A DNA stretch of 64,000 bases from Klebsiella michiganensis (lineage in GTDB: Bacteria; Pseudomonadota; Gammaproteobacteria; Enterobacterales; Enterobacteriaceae): contig NZ_PRDB01000002.1 in assembly GCF_002925905.1 (NCBI RefSeq), positions 124,001 to 188,000 on the forward strand, read 5' to 3'. Made by a program: the position numbers and the translations under genes. Positions 30,582-42,059 of this stretch are shown here, in pieces (the stretch's first letter is position 1; the number at the start of each line of letters is the position of its first letter). The notes beneath the pieces were generated by a model. The model was given only the letters and a program-made list of their open reading frames with translations. It searched no databases and had not been told where the DNA came from.

Positions 30582-31552
30582 GGCGACACCTCCGCATGGG
30601 CCTGCACGGCAGGCACGCTAAAGCCGTTATCAAACGTCGGCGTCACGTCCAGCTTTGCGCGGATCAGCCCGTTGGTGAGGTAAAAGTCCGCCGTCGACTG
30701 CTGCTGAGCGACCGTCTTCGCGTCCAGACGCAGCCACTGCGACTGGCGATTGGCAAACTGCGCGCGGGCGATATCCCCCGGGAAACGAATAATTTCCCCC
30801 AGCGTTTTACCGTAGCTATCGAGATTGGCGTAGGCCCAGCGCTCGGCGCCGGCCAGGCGATTTAGGTAATCCTGCAGCGCCGCGCGCTTCTGCGGATCCT
30901 TAAGGGCATCATCGGTTGCCGCCAGGAAAGTGTTACCCGGCAGCAGCCCTTTGCCGCTGACCAGAATCTGCCCCTCGGCGGTCTTCACCAGCTGCGTGGT
31001 ATAGGGCTCCCAGGTCGCCCAGGCGTCCACCGAACCGTTGAGCAGCGCCACTTTGGCGTCCACCGGCCCGAGAAACACCCACTGCACCTCTTTCGGCGAA
31101 ATTCCCGCCTGCTCCAGCGCTTTCAGCGCCACAAAGTGGCCAATCGACCCTTTACCGGTAGCGATGCGTTTGCCTTTTAAATCCGCGGCGCTTTTCAACG
31201 CGCTGCCGGGCGAGACCAGCACCGCGGTGCCGGCCGGGTTGCTTTTATCGACGGCGATGGCTTTAACCGGCGCGCCGTTAGCCAGCGCGAACAGCAGCGG
31301 CGCATCGCCGATAATTCCCGCATCCACCGCCCCGGCGTTAAGCGCTTCCGCCAGCGGCGCGGCGGCCGGAAACTCGGCCCATTTAATCTCGTAAGGGAGA
31401 TCCTGCAGGGCGTTGGCTGCCTCCAGCTGCGAACGCATGCCGCCTTTTTGATCGGCGATTCGCAGGGTGATTCGCTCCTGAGCCGCCGCATAGCCGCTCA
31501 GGGCCAGCAGCATAACCACCCCGGCTAAACCGGTAACATTAAGTCTGCGCAT
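30578..31552 (-). CDS. Aliphatic sulfonate-type substrate-binding protein (SsuA-like)
   Basis: MRRLNVTGLAGVVMLLALSGYAAAQ signal peptide; GKGSIGHFVALKALEQAGISPKEVQWVFLGPVDAKVAL. Confidence 0.87.
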   Translation of the reverse strand: MRRLNVTGLAGVVMLLALSGYAAAQERITLRIADQKGGMRSQLEAANALQDLPYEIKWAEFPAAAPLAEALNAGAVDAGIIGDAPLLFALANGAPVKAIAVDKSNPAGTAVLVSPGSALKSAADLKGKRIATGKGSIGHFVALKALEQAGISPKEVQWVFLGPVDAKVALLNGSVDAWATWEPYTTQLVKTAEGQILVSGKGLLPGNTFLAATDDALKDPQKRAALQDYLNRLAGAERWAYANLDSYGKTLGEIIRFPGDIARAQFANRQSQWLRLDAKTVAQQQSTADFYLTNGLIRAKLDVTPTFDNGFSVPAVQAHAEVSP

Positions 31553-31563
31553 ATGAATTATCC

Positions 31564-32709
31564 TTATTTTTGAAAAGCGTGTTTGCCGGCCGCCAGCCAC
31601 GCGCTGTCGCTCTGCGGGGTATGTACCCGCCCGCACAGCACGTTGCGATAGTGGCGTTCCAGAGGATTTTGCCGACTCAGGCCATGGTTGCCGGTCAGCT
31701 CCAGCGCCAGGTTCACCGCCTGAATGGCGTTGTCGGTAATCGTGACTTTCGCGAGATTCGCCTCAATGGCGGAAAAGCCCAGCTGCGCGGCCTTTTCCAA
31801 CAGACCGCGATTGACCAGTAGCCAGCCGTCAATCTGGCCGACTTTTTCCTGCACCCGCGGCAGGCTGGAAAGGGGTTGCCCAAGGCTGCCCGGAATACGC
31901 GTACCCAGCCACGTTACCAGCCAGTCGCGGGCCGCCCGCGCGATGCTGTCGTAAATCGCCGCCAGCAGCGCCGTATGGCGGTTGGCAAACAGACGAAACT
32001 GCTCCGCATCCGGCGCGGGAGGCGCATCGGCGGGCCACACGTCCACCGCGTGCTCTGCGGCCACCCGGACGTTGTTCAGCACCACTTCGTGGCTACCGGT
32101 TGCCCGCATTCCGGCGTGATCCCAGCTGTTCACCACGGTAATGCCCTCACTGTCGCGGGGCACCAGCCAGGTGCCGACCAGCGGCGGAGCGTCGTCGCTG
32201 CGGCCCCAGATGGCCAGCCAGCTCAGCCCCTCAATACCGGTGGTATAGATTTTATGGCCGTTAATCTGCCACCCTTCCGCGCGGCGGGTCGCCACGGTTT
32301 GCGGCAGGCCGCCGCGCGCCGGGGAGCCCAGTTCCGGCTCCACGCGCAGGCTGTTGATCAAGCCTCCCCGCTCGACGGCATCGTGAAAAACCCGCTGGCG
32401 CAGCGGCTCGGACCAGTTCTCGTTTTCCGCCAGCCGCAGATGGTGCAGGTACTGCATGCAGACGATCAGCGCCGTCGCCGGTTCGCCCCAGGCGATGGCC
32501 GCAATGGCCTGCTGAAGCTCGGCTAAGCCAGCACCTGCCCCGCCGTACTGCTGCGGCACGGCGAGGCTTAAAAAACCGCGCTGGCGCAGACGGTCGATAT
32601 TGTCGCGGGGAAAGTTGCCGCTGGCGTCGAGACTGGCCGCCTGCTCCGCCATCAGTTGGCGAACCTCCCTCAACCGCCGCGCCCAGTCATCGCTTGTCTG
32701 ACCGATCAC
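31564..32709 (-). CDS. Acyl-CoA dehydrogenase-fold monooxygenase (SfnB/DszC-like)
   Basis: RLRQRGFLSLAVPQQYGGAGAGLAELQQAIAAIAWGEP...; next to SsuD-like gene. Confidence 0.82.
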   Translation of the reverse strand: MIGQTSDDWARRLREVRQLMAEQAASLDASGNFPRDNIDRLRQRGFLSLAVPQQYGGAGAGLAELQQAIAAIAWGEPATALIVCMQYLHHLRLAENENWSEPLRQRVFHDAVERGGLINSLRVEPELGSPARGGLPQTVATRRAEGWQINGHKIYTTGIEGLSWLAIWGRSDDAPPLVGTWLVPRDSEGITVVNSWDHAGMRATGSHEVVLNNVRVAAEHAVDVWPADAPPAPDAEQFRLFANRHTALLAAIYDSIARAARDWLVTWLGTRIPGSLGQPLSSLPRVQEKVGQIDGWLLVNRGLLEKAAQLGFSAIEANLAKVTITDNAIQAVNLALELTGNHGLSRQNPLERHYRNVLCGRVHTPQSDSAWLAAGKHAFQK

Positions 32710-33791
32710 GAGGCGCGCTCCGCCACGGCGCGCAGGGCGGCTTTTTCGCGGGCGATCGGCAGCAGCGCTTTACCGTACTCCTGAGCATCGTTGAGCGGAT
32801 CGAACCCGCGGATCAGGAAGTTGCGCACGCCGAGGTCGTAGTAATCGAGCAGCGCGTCGGCGACCTGTTCCGGGGTGCCCACCAGCGCGGTGGAGTTGTG
32901 GCCGCCGCCTACCAGCTGCGCGATCCCGGTCCACAGGCGTTTATCCACCACCTTGCCCTGCGCCGCCGTCGCCCGCAGACGCTGCGCCCCGACGCTGTCG
33001 GGCTTGGCTTTGAAACCGCCTCCGCTCTGCGCCGCCCGCTCGGTGGCGACGTGCAGGATATGCTCGGCTTTCTCCCAGGCCTCGGCTTCGGTCGCGGCGA
33101 TAATCGGCCGGAACGAGACGCTGAAGTCGATTTCGCGCTGATGTTTCGCCGCCTCGGCCCGCACGCGCTGGATGGTTTCCGCGGTTTGCGCCAGCGACTC
33201 TCCCCACAGGGCGAAGACGTTGGCGTGCTTGCCGGCCACGGCGATGGCCGCTTCCGACGAACCGCCGAAATAGAGAGGGATATGCGGTTTTTGCAGCGGG
33301 CGAATGGCCGACCACGCCTGTTCCGCCTGATAAAAGTCATTGGCGATATCCACCGGCTGTTCGGCGGTCCACACCTTGCGGACGGTCTCAAGGAAGGCAT
33401 CGGTACGCGCATAGCGCTGGTCGTGATCGAGGTAATCACCGTCGCGGCGCTGCTCGGCGTCATTGCCGCCGCTGATGATATGCACCGCCAGACGGCCGCC
33501 CAGCAGGTGTTCAAGGGTAGCGAACTTACGCGCGGCGAGGGTCGGCGAGACAAAACCGGGACGATGAGCCAACAGGAAGCCGATCTTTTGCGTCGACAGG
33601 CCCGCCAGCGCGGTCACCAGGAATCCGTCGGGTTGATCGGACCAGTGGCCCACCAGCAGGCGGTCAAACCCGGCGGCCTCGTGGGTTTGCGCGAAACGCA
33701 CGATGTAATCGCGGTCAAAAATCGGGCCGACCGGGGCGATGGTTTCCGACGACAGGCGGTGGCCGATCATGCCGAGAAATTGAATGCTCAT
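32706..33791 (-). CDS. LLM-class FMN-dependent monooxygenase (SsuD-like)
   Basis: MSIQFLGMIGHRLSSETI...LLAHRPGFVSPTLAARKFATLEHLLGGRLAVHIISGGNDAEQRRDGD. Confidence 0.88.
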   Translation of the reverse strand: MSIQFLGMIGHRLSSETIAPVGPIFDRDYIVRFAQTHEAAGFDRLLVGHWSDQPDGFLVTALAGLSTQKIGFLLAHRPGFVSPTLAARKFATLEHLLGGRLAVHIISGGNDAEQRRDGDYLDHDQRYARTDAFLETVRKVWTAEQPVDIANDFYQAEQAWSAIRPLQKPHIPLYFGGSSEAAIAVAGKHANVFALWGESLAQTAETIQRVRAEAAKHQREIDFSVSFRPIIAATEAEAWEKAEHILHVATERAAQSGGGFKAKPDSVGAQRLRATAAQGKVVDKRLWTGIAQLVGGGHNSTALVGTPEQVADALLDYYDLGVRNFLIRGFDPLNDAQEYGKALLPIAREKAALRAVAERAS

Positions 33792-33936
33792 GCAGAACTC
33801 CTTGTAGCAGGATAATGAGTGGGCCGCCGCGGCGGCGCGTTTTCATTACCCTATACACGGGGTCTTAATGAACAAAATGCATTTTTATCATATCTTAATA
33901 TGCGAGATAAGCATTTATAAAAATTATATATACGTT

Positions 33937-34830
33937 TCAGCCAGATACGTTTAGCTGCTGAACGACTTTGCCGGCGAAAAAAGTCAGCGGCTGGCTCAGA
34001 TTAGCCAGATTCTGCGCGTGAACCAGCCACAGATGCACCTCGGGCTGGAAATCCGCCAGCGTCAATACCGTCACCTCATCGCGCCACGGGCTGGCGGCCA
34101 GCGCGGCGCGCGGCACCAGGCCAAGCCCCAGCCCCTGCGCCACGAGGCTGATTTGCAGCTGGGCGCCCGCGGTCTCGACATTCAGCGCCAGACGCAGCCC
34201 CTGGGACTGCAGCTCGCGGATCAGCCCGGCCCGCAGGCCGCAGCCGTCGGGATTGAGCACCCAGCCTTTTTCCGCGCAGTCGCGCAGCGCCCCGGCGTGA
34301 AGACGCCCGCTTTTAGCCGCAATCACCACAATATCCAGCGGGCACAGCAGGCGCCCGCCGTAGCCCTCAGCAAAGCGTTGCTGTTCCGGCCCCATCGCCA
34401 GCACGCCGTCCAGCTCGACGCTTTCAAGGCGCTTTTGCAGCAGCCCGCTCCAGCCGCAGGTCACCTGCGGTCGCAGGGCGGGAAACTGCTGGCGCAGCGC
34501 GGTCAGCGCCGGCTGCAGGGCAATTTCCGCCACGCTCTGCGGGACCCCGAGACGCAGGATACCGTGCGGCTCGGCCTCGGGGTCGAGCAGGCCGTACAGC
34601 TTTTTGGTCTCCCGCTTGATGCTCAGGCACTGCTCGTAAACCCGGTGCCCGGCGGCGGTCAGGGTGAGCGGCCGGGTCTGACGCTCCAGCAGCGTTACGT
34701 TGAGGGTTTGCTCAAGACGCTGCAGACGACGGGTAATCGCCGATTGGGTAATACCGAGATATTCCGCGGCCTGGTTAAGCGAGGAGAACTGCACGGTGGC
34801 CAGCAGTGCGTCAATGTCGTCGATGCGCAT
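33937..34830 (-). CDS. LysR-family transcriptional regulator
   Basis: N-terminal HTH SLNQAAEYLGITQSAITRRLQRLEQTLNVTLLER. Confidence 0.9.
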   Translation of the reverse strand: MRIDDIDALLATVQFSSLNQAAEYLGITQSAITRRLQRLEQTLNVTLLERQTRPLTLTAAGHRVYEQCLSIKRETKKLYGLLDPEAEPHGILRLGVPQSVAEIALQPALTALRQQFPALRPQVTCGWSGLLQKRLESVELDGVLAMGPEQQRFAEGYGGRLLCPLDIVVIAAKSGRLHAGALRDCAEKGWVLNPDGCGLRAGLIRELQSQGLRLALNVETAGAQLQISLVAQGLGLGLVPRAALAASPWRDEVTVLTLADFQPEVHLWLVHAQNLANLSQPLTFFAGKVVQQLNVSG

Positions 34831-34859
34831 AGCGTCCTTAAAGCCTGGCCCATCAGAGC

Positions 34860-35035
34860 TATTTTGCTTGCCATTTTGAACCTGGGCAGTGCTCAGACAA
34901 AACTCATAGAGTTTTGAACGCCTTCAGGGCGGCCCGAAGGGGGAGCGTAGCGAATAATCCTCACGTACTACGTGTACGCTCCGGTTCTTCCGCGCTGGCC
35001 GTGTTCAAACTGTCTACGCCAATGACGCTTGATGG
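34860..35035. repeat. MITE-like palindromic intergenic sequence
   Basis: GTTTTGAACGCC...CGTGTTCAAAC imperfect inverted ends, internal CACGTA-C-TACGTG palindrome. Confidence 0.4.
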
Positions 35036-35143
35036 GTAGGCTATCAATGTTATTTTTGCATATTAATATATGCGGAAATTGCATTTTAATTATATTAACG
35101 CCTTTGCTAGCGTAAAGACCAGTCCCGACAACAGGAAGCGACC

Positions 35144-35740
35144 ATGACCGCACCGCGAGTGGAAAAATTACGCCAGTTTATTCAAGACCTTGATGCCCTG
35201 CATCGCGAATTTGCCGATGAACAGCTCCTGCTCGACGCCGTGGCCCTGCGCCTGGCCGCGCTGGTGAAAAAAGATGACTGGCTGCCGGAGGAGTACACCC
35301 TGCCGCATCCCCACCACTATCAGCAGTATCTGCTGCATGCCGATTCCGGGCAGCGTTTTTCCATTGTCAGCTTCGTCTGGGGGCCGGGGCAATCGACGCC
35401 GATTCACGATCATCGGGTGTGGGGCGCCATCGGCATGCTGCGGGGCGCGGAGGAGAATCAGCGCTACCGCCTGGACGAGCGCGGCCAGCCTGTGGTCAGC
35501 GGCCTTGCTGAACGCCTTTCCCCAGGCGAAGTGGAAAAAGTCTCTTCCCGCGACGGCGATATTCACCGGGTGAGCAATGCCCTCGCGGATAGCGTCTCGA
35601 TCAGTATTCACGTTTACGGCGGCAATATCGGCGGCGTCAGGCGAGCGGTTTATACTCCGGAAGGCCTCGTCAAACCTTTTGTCTCCGGCTACTCCAACCG
35701 CCACTTACCCAATATCTGGGATCTCTCAAAGGATAATTAA
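35144..35740 (+). CDS. Cysteine dioxygenase-family cupin protein
   Basis: GPGQSTPIHDHRVWGAIGMLRGAEENQRY cupin; DIHRVSNALADSVSISIHVYGGNIGGVRR. Confidence 0.88.
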   Translation: MTAPRVEKLRQFIQDLDALHREFADEQLLLDAVALRLAALVKKDDWLPEEYTLPHPHHYQQYLLHADSGQRFSIVSFVWGPGQSTPIHDHRVWGAIGMLRGAEENQRYRLDERGQPVVSGLAERLSPGEVEKVSSRDGDIHRVSNALADSVSISIHVYGGNIGGVRRAVYTPEGLVKPFVSGYSNRHLPNIWDLSKDN

Positions 35741-35741
35741 T

Positions 35742-37322
35742 ATGCCCACCTGTTCTTATCGCCCGGCCGCCCAGTTGCGCCAGGCGCTGCTGGACGGCGC
35801 CGAGCTGGCGCTGATCGACGTTCGCGAAGAGGCCGACTTTGCCCGCAGCCATCCGCTGTTTGCCGCTAATCTGCCGCTCAGCAAGCTGGAGCTGGATATT
35901 TTTCGGCGCGTGCCGCGCCTGACGACGCCGATTACCGTCTATGACGGCGGCGAAGGTCTGGCGGAGCGGGCCGTCGAGCGCCTGCAGAGCTGGGGCTACG
36001 AAGATGTCGCCCTGCTGGAAGGCGGCCTGCCGGGGTGGCAGCGCAGCGGCGGAGAGCTGTTCCAGGATGTGAATTCGCCGAGCAAAGCGTTCGGCGAGCT
36101 GGTGGAGAGCGAGCGGCATACCCCCTCGCTGAGCGCCGGGGAAGTGCAGGCTCTGCTCGATGGTCAACAGGAGGTGGTTGTCGTCGACGCGCGCCGTTTC
36201 GATGAGTATCACACCATGAATATTCCCGGCAGCATCAGCGTGCCCGGCGGGGAGCTGGCGCTGCGCATTGAGGGCCTGATTCCGTCATCGCAGGCGACGG
36301 TGATCGTCAACTGCGCGGGGCGCACGCGCAGTATTATCGGCACGCAGTCGCTGCGCAATGCCGGTTTGCCCAATCCGGTCTACGCGCTGCGCAACGGCAC
36401 CATCGGCTGGACCTTAGCCGGGTTTGACCTTGAGCGCGGCCAGCAGCGGCGTTATGACGCCGATTTTCGCGCCCCAGCCGAACGCGCGGCGGCGGTGAGG
36501 CAGCTGGCGGAGCGCGCCGGCGTCGCCTTTATAGACAGCCCAACCCTTCAGCGCTGGCTGCGGCAGCCCGCCCGCACCACTTACCTGTTCGACGTCCGCA
36601 GCCCGGAGGAGTACGCCGCAGGTCATCTGCCGCTGAGCGTTAGCGCGCCCGGCGGGCAGCTGGTGCAGGAAACCGACCATTTCGCCAGCGTGCGCGGGGC
36701 GCGCATTGTGCTGATTGCCGATGACGAGATACGCGCGCCGATAACGGCGTCCTGGCTGGCGCAGATGGGGTGGGAAGTGGCGGTATTACGCGATGCGCGC
36801 GCGGAAGATTTTAGCGAGCGCGGTACCCCCGCAGGCCGCGTACCGCCGGGTCCGCAGGCGGAGGAGATTGCCCCGCAGCAGCTGGCGGCACAGCTGAGGG
36901 AGCCGGGAACCGTGGTGCTGGACTTTACCACCAGCGCCAACTACGTCGCCCGGCATATTCCCGGCGCTTACTGGCTGGTACGTTCACAGCTGCGCCAGGC
37001 GCTGGAGGTGCAGCCTTCCGCCGAGCGTTACGTTGTCACCTGCGGCAGCAGCCTGCTGGCCCGCTACGCGGTGCCTGAGGTTGCGGCGTTAACCGGTAAA
37101 CCGGTGCAGCTGCTGAGCGGCGGCACGCTGGCGTGGATTGACGCCGGGCTGGAGCTGGAGCATGGCGAGACGCATCTGGCGACACCGCGCAGCGATCGCT
37201 ATCAGCGCCCGTATGAAGGTACCGATAACTCACCCGCGGCAATGCAGGCCTACCTCGATTGGGAGTTCGGCCTGGTTGAACAGCTGAAGCGCGATGGCAC
37301 GCACGGGTTTAAAGTATTGTGA
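35742..37322 (+). CDS. Multi-domain rhodanese sulfurtransferase
   Basis: Several rhodanese-like segments (ALIDVREEADFARSHP, VVVDARRFDEYHTMNIPGSISVPGGEL, YLFDVRSPEEYAAGHLPLSVSAPGGQL, VVLDFTTSANYVARHIPGAYWL). ATG at 35742. Confidence 0.88.
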   Translation: MPTCSYRPAAQLRQALLDGAELALIDVREEADFARSHPLFAANLPLSKLELDIFRRVPRLTTPITVYDGGEGLAERAVERLQSWGYEDVALLEGGLPGWQRSGGELFQDVNSPSKAFGELVESERHTPSLSAGEVQALLDGQQEVVVVDARRFDEYHTMNIPGSISVPGGELALRIEGLIPSSQATVIVNCAGRTRSIIGTQSLRNAGLPNPVYALRNGTIGWTLAGFDLERGQQRRYDADFRAPAERAAAVRQLAERAGVAFIDSPTLQRWLRQPARTTYLFDVRSPEEYAAGHLPLSVSAPGGQLVQETDHFASVRGARIVLIADDEIRAPITASWLAQMGWEVAVLRDARAEDFSERGTPAGRVPPGPQAEEIAPQQLAAQLREPGTVVLDFTTSANYVARHIPGAYWLVRSQLRQALEVQPSAERYVVTCGSSLLARYAVPEVAALTGKPVQLLSGGTLAWIDAGLELEHGETHLATPRSDRYQRPYEGTDNSPAAMQAYLDWEFGLVEQLKRDGTHGFKVL

Positions 37323-38268
37323 TGTCCCCCGCTCGCGCTGCGCTTAGCGGGGCTACGGGCTCACTGCCGTCTGCCATACCGTAGCCCGGACTGATGCGCA
37401 GCATCACCTCCGGGAAATTATGCCGCACTGCGCTCTGCTCCCGGGGGCGGCGCAAGCGCCTGCCCGGGCTACAGGTCCACCGCCGTCTGCCATACCGTCG
37501 CCCGGACAAATGCGCAGCATCGCCTCCGGGAAATTATGCCGCACTGCATTCTGCTCCCGGGGGCGGCGCAAAGCGCCTGCCCGGGCTACAGGTCCTGGGA
37601 GTTCGGCCTGGTTGAACAGCTGAAGCGGGATGGCACGCACGGGTTTAAAGTATTGTGATGTCCCCCCGCTCGCGCTGCGCTTAGCGGGGCTACGGGCTCA
37701 CTGCCGTCTGCCATACCGTAGCCCGGACTGATGCGCAGCATCACCTCCGGGAAATTATGCCGCACTGCGCTCTGCTCCCGGGGGCGGCGCAAGCGCCTGC
37801 CCGGGCTACAGGTCCACCGCCGTCTGCCATACCGTCGCCCGGACAGATGCGCAGCATCGCCTCCGGGGAATTATGACGCACTGCGCTCTGCTCCCGGGGG
37901 CGGCGCAAGCGCCTGCCCGGGCTACAGGTCCTGGGAGTTCGGCCTGGTTGAACAGCTGAAGCGGGATGGCACGCACGGGTTTAAAGTATTGTGATGTCCC
38001 CCCGCTCGCGCTGCGCTTAGCGGGGCTACGGGCTCACCGCCGTCTGCGGTCCGGTAGCCCGGACAGATGCGCAGCATCGCCTCCGGGAAATTATGCCGCA
38101 CTGCGCTTTGCTCCCGGGGGCGGCGCAAGCGCCTGCCCGGGCTACAGGTCCACCATCGTCTGCCATCCAGTAGCCCTGACAGATGCGCAGCATCACCTCC
38201 GGGAAATTATGCCGCACTGCGCTCTGCTCCCGGGGGCGGCGCAAAGCGCCTGCCCGGGCTACGGGCTC
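37261..38268. repeat. Three tandem 336-bp units, each with the last 62 bp of the rhodanese gene plus two REP-like repeats
   Basis: GGGAGTTCGGCCTGGTTGAACAGCTGAAGCG... starts at 37261, 37597 and 37933 (exact 336-bp period). Confidence 0.9.
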
Positions 38269-38359
38269 ACTGCCGTCTGCCATACCGTAGATACTGTGAA
38301 CGCCTGCAACCATTTTTAGTTGCCGATACTTTCTCCGGCTCCCGGATGACAGGCACACC

Positions 38360-38392
38360 AACGACAGCACTCTCTGGTGCTGTCGTTTTTTC
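38360..38392 (+). terminator. Strong hairpin + T-tract in IS right end
   Basis: AACGACAGCAC-TCTCTG-GTGCTGTCGTTTTTT. Confidence 0.7.
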
Positions 38393-38405
38393 TCAGGGAA
38401 CGTTG

Positions 38406-41121
<2,716 letters not shown>

Positions 41122-41201
41122 TTTGCAATCCTCCTTGTTTGAAGGAGTGCAGAGATAGCAAACGCCCGCCGATGTTACACATCATCAAACATCATTTCGT
41201 C

Positions 41202-41939
41202 TCATCGGCCCGCCCCATCAGGCTCGCGCATGATCCATGAGTACTGAAATGACTTCGGCGCCGGGAAATGCGTGCGCCGACGAAACGACCCCAGCCGCTG
41301 CGGCGTGCAGTAGGTGCAGCTCCCCAGCCACTCCATGTTTTCCTCCGGCACGCCCGCGCTGCGCAGCAGGAGGTGGGCAAAGGCCCGCAGATCGAACCAC
41401 GCATTGTCGCCCGCGGTCGCTTTCGCCTGCTCCCCCTCCGACGCCGCCTGATGGGACAGGAAGAGCTGCTCCCGATGGCGTTTTGCCAGCTCGCCGGCGG
41501 GCATCGCCAGCAGCGCCTGGTAGAAGTCGCCGGTGACTTCATAGCAGCAGGGGTGAATATGCGGCCCGCTCACCACCACCAGATCTTGCGGGTCGACGTG
41601 ATAACGCTGAAACAGCGCAAGGCTATTTTCGATAATCCCGCTGGCCGCGCCGCGCCAGCCTGCGTGCACGCTGCAAACATAGCGCCCATCGCGCGACGCC
41701 ATCAGCAGCGGCAGACAGTCGGCGGTCACCACGCCCATCTTTTGCCCGCTGACGGCGGTAAACATCGCATCGGCGTGGGGGCGCTCCGCCTGCGGCGCCC
41801 GATACTCATGTACGATATTGCTGTGAACCAGTTTAACCGGCGCCATTTCGCTATAGGGAAAGGCGGCGGTTTCATGAACGTCGAGAAAGGTGTAGCGGAT
41901 ACCGGGGATATCGCTCAGTAAGCGGGATGTAAAAGACAT
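41202..41939 (-). CDS. YfiH/YlmD-family (laccase-domain) protein
   Basis: VVTADCLPLLMASRDGRYVCSVHAGWRGAASGII; SGPHIHPCCYEV; start at 41939 (MSFTSRLLSDIPGI). Confidence 0.85.
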   Translation of the reverse strand: MSFTSRLLSDIPGIRYTFLDVHETAAFPYSEMAPVKLVHSNIVHEYRAPQAERPHADAMFTAVSGQKMGVVTADCLPLLMASRDGRYVCSVHAGWRGAASGIIENSLALFQRYHVDPQDLVVVSGPHIHPCCYEVTGDFYQALLAMPAGELAKRHREQLFLSHQAASEGEQAKATAGDNAWFDLRAFAHLLLRSAGVPEENMEWLGSCTYCTPQRLGSFRRRTHFPAPKSFQYSWIMREPDGAGR

Positions 41940-41994
41940 GATGCTCGGAAGAATCAATGGATGATGATTTAACCTATGCCAAAGTAGAGAGATG

Positions 41995-42050
41995 CGCAAG
42001 GCGGATTCCCGGGCAAGGCGCGGCTTTACCGCGCCGCCCCCGGGAATCAG
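41995..42050. repeat. REP-like palindrome
   Basis: GCGCAAGGCGGATTCCCGGGCAAGGCGCGGCTTTACCGCGCCGCCCCCGGGAATC. Confidence 0.55.
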
Positions 42051-42059
42051 CGAAAATGC

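Noticed and set aside
37261-38268. Possible CRISPR array because of repeated units
   Set aside because: 336-bp period, no short repeat/variable spacer pattern, no cas genes; repeats are REP-like and contain a gene tail.
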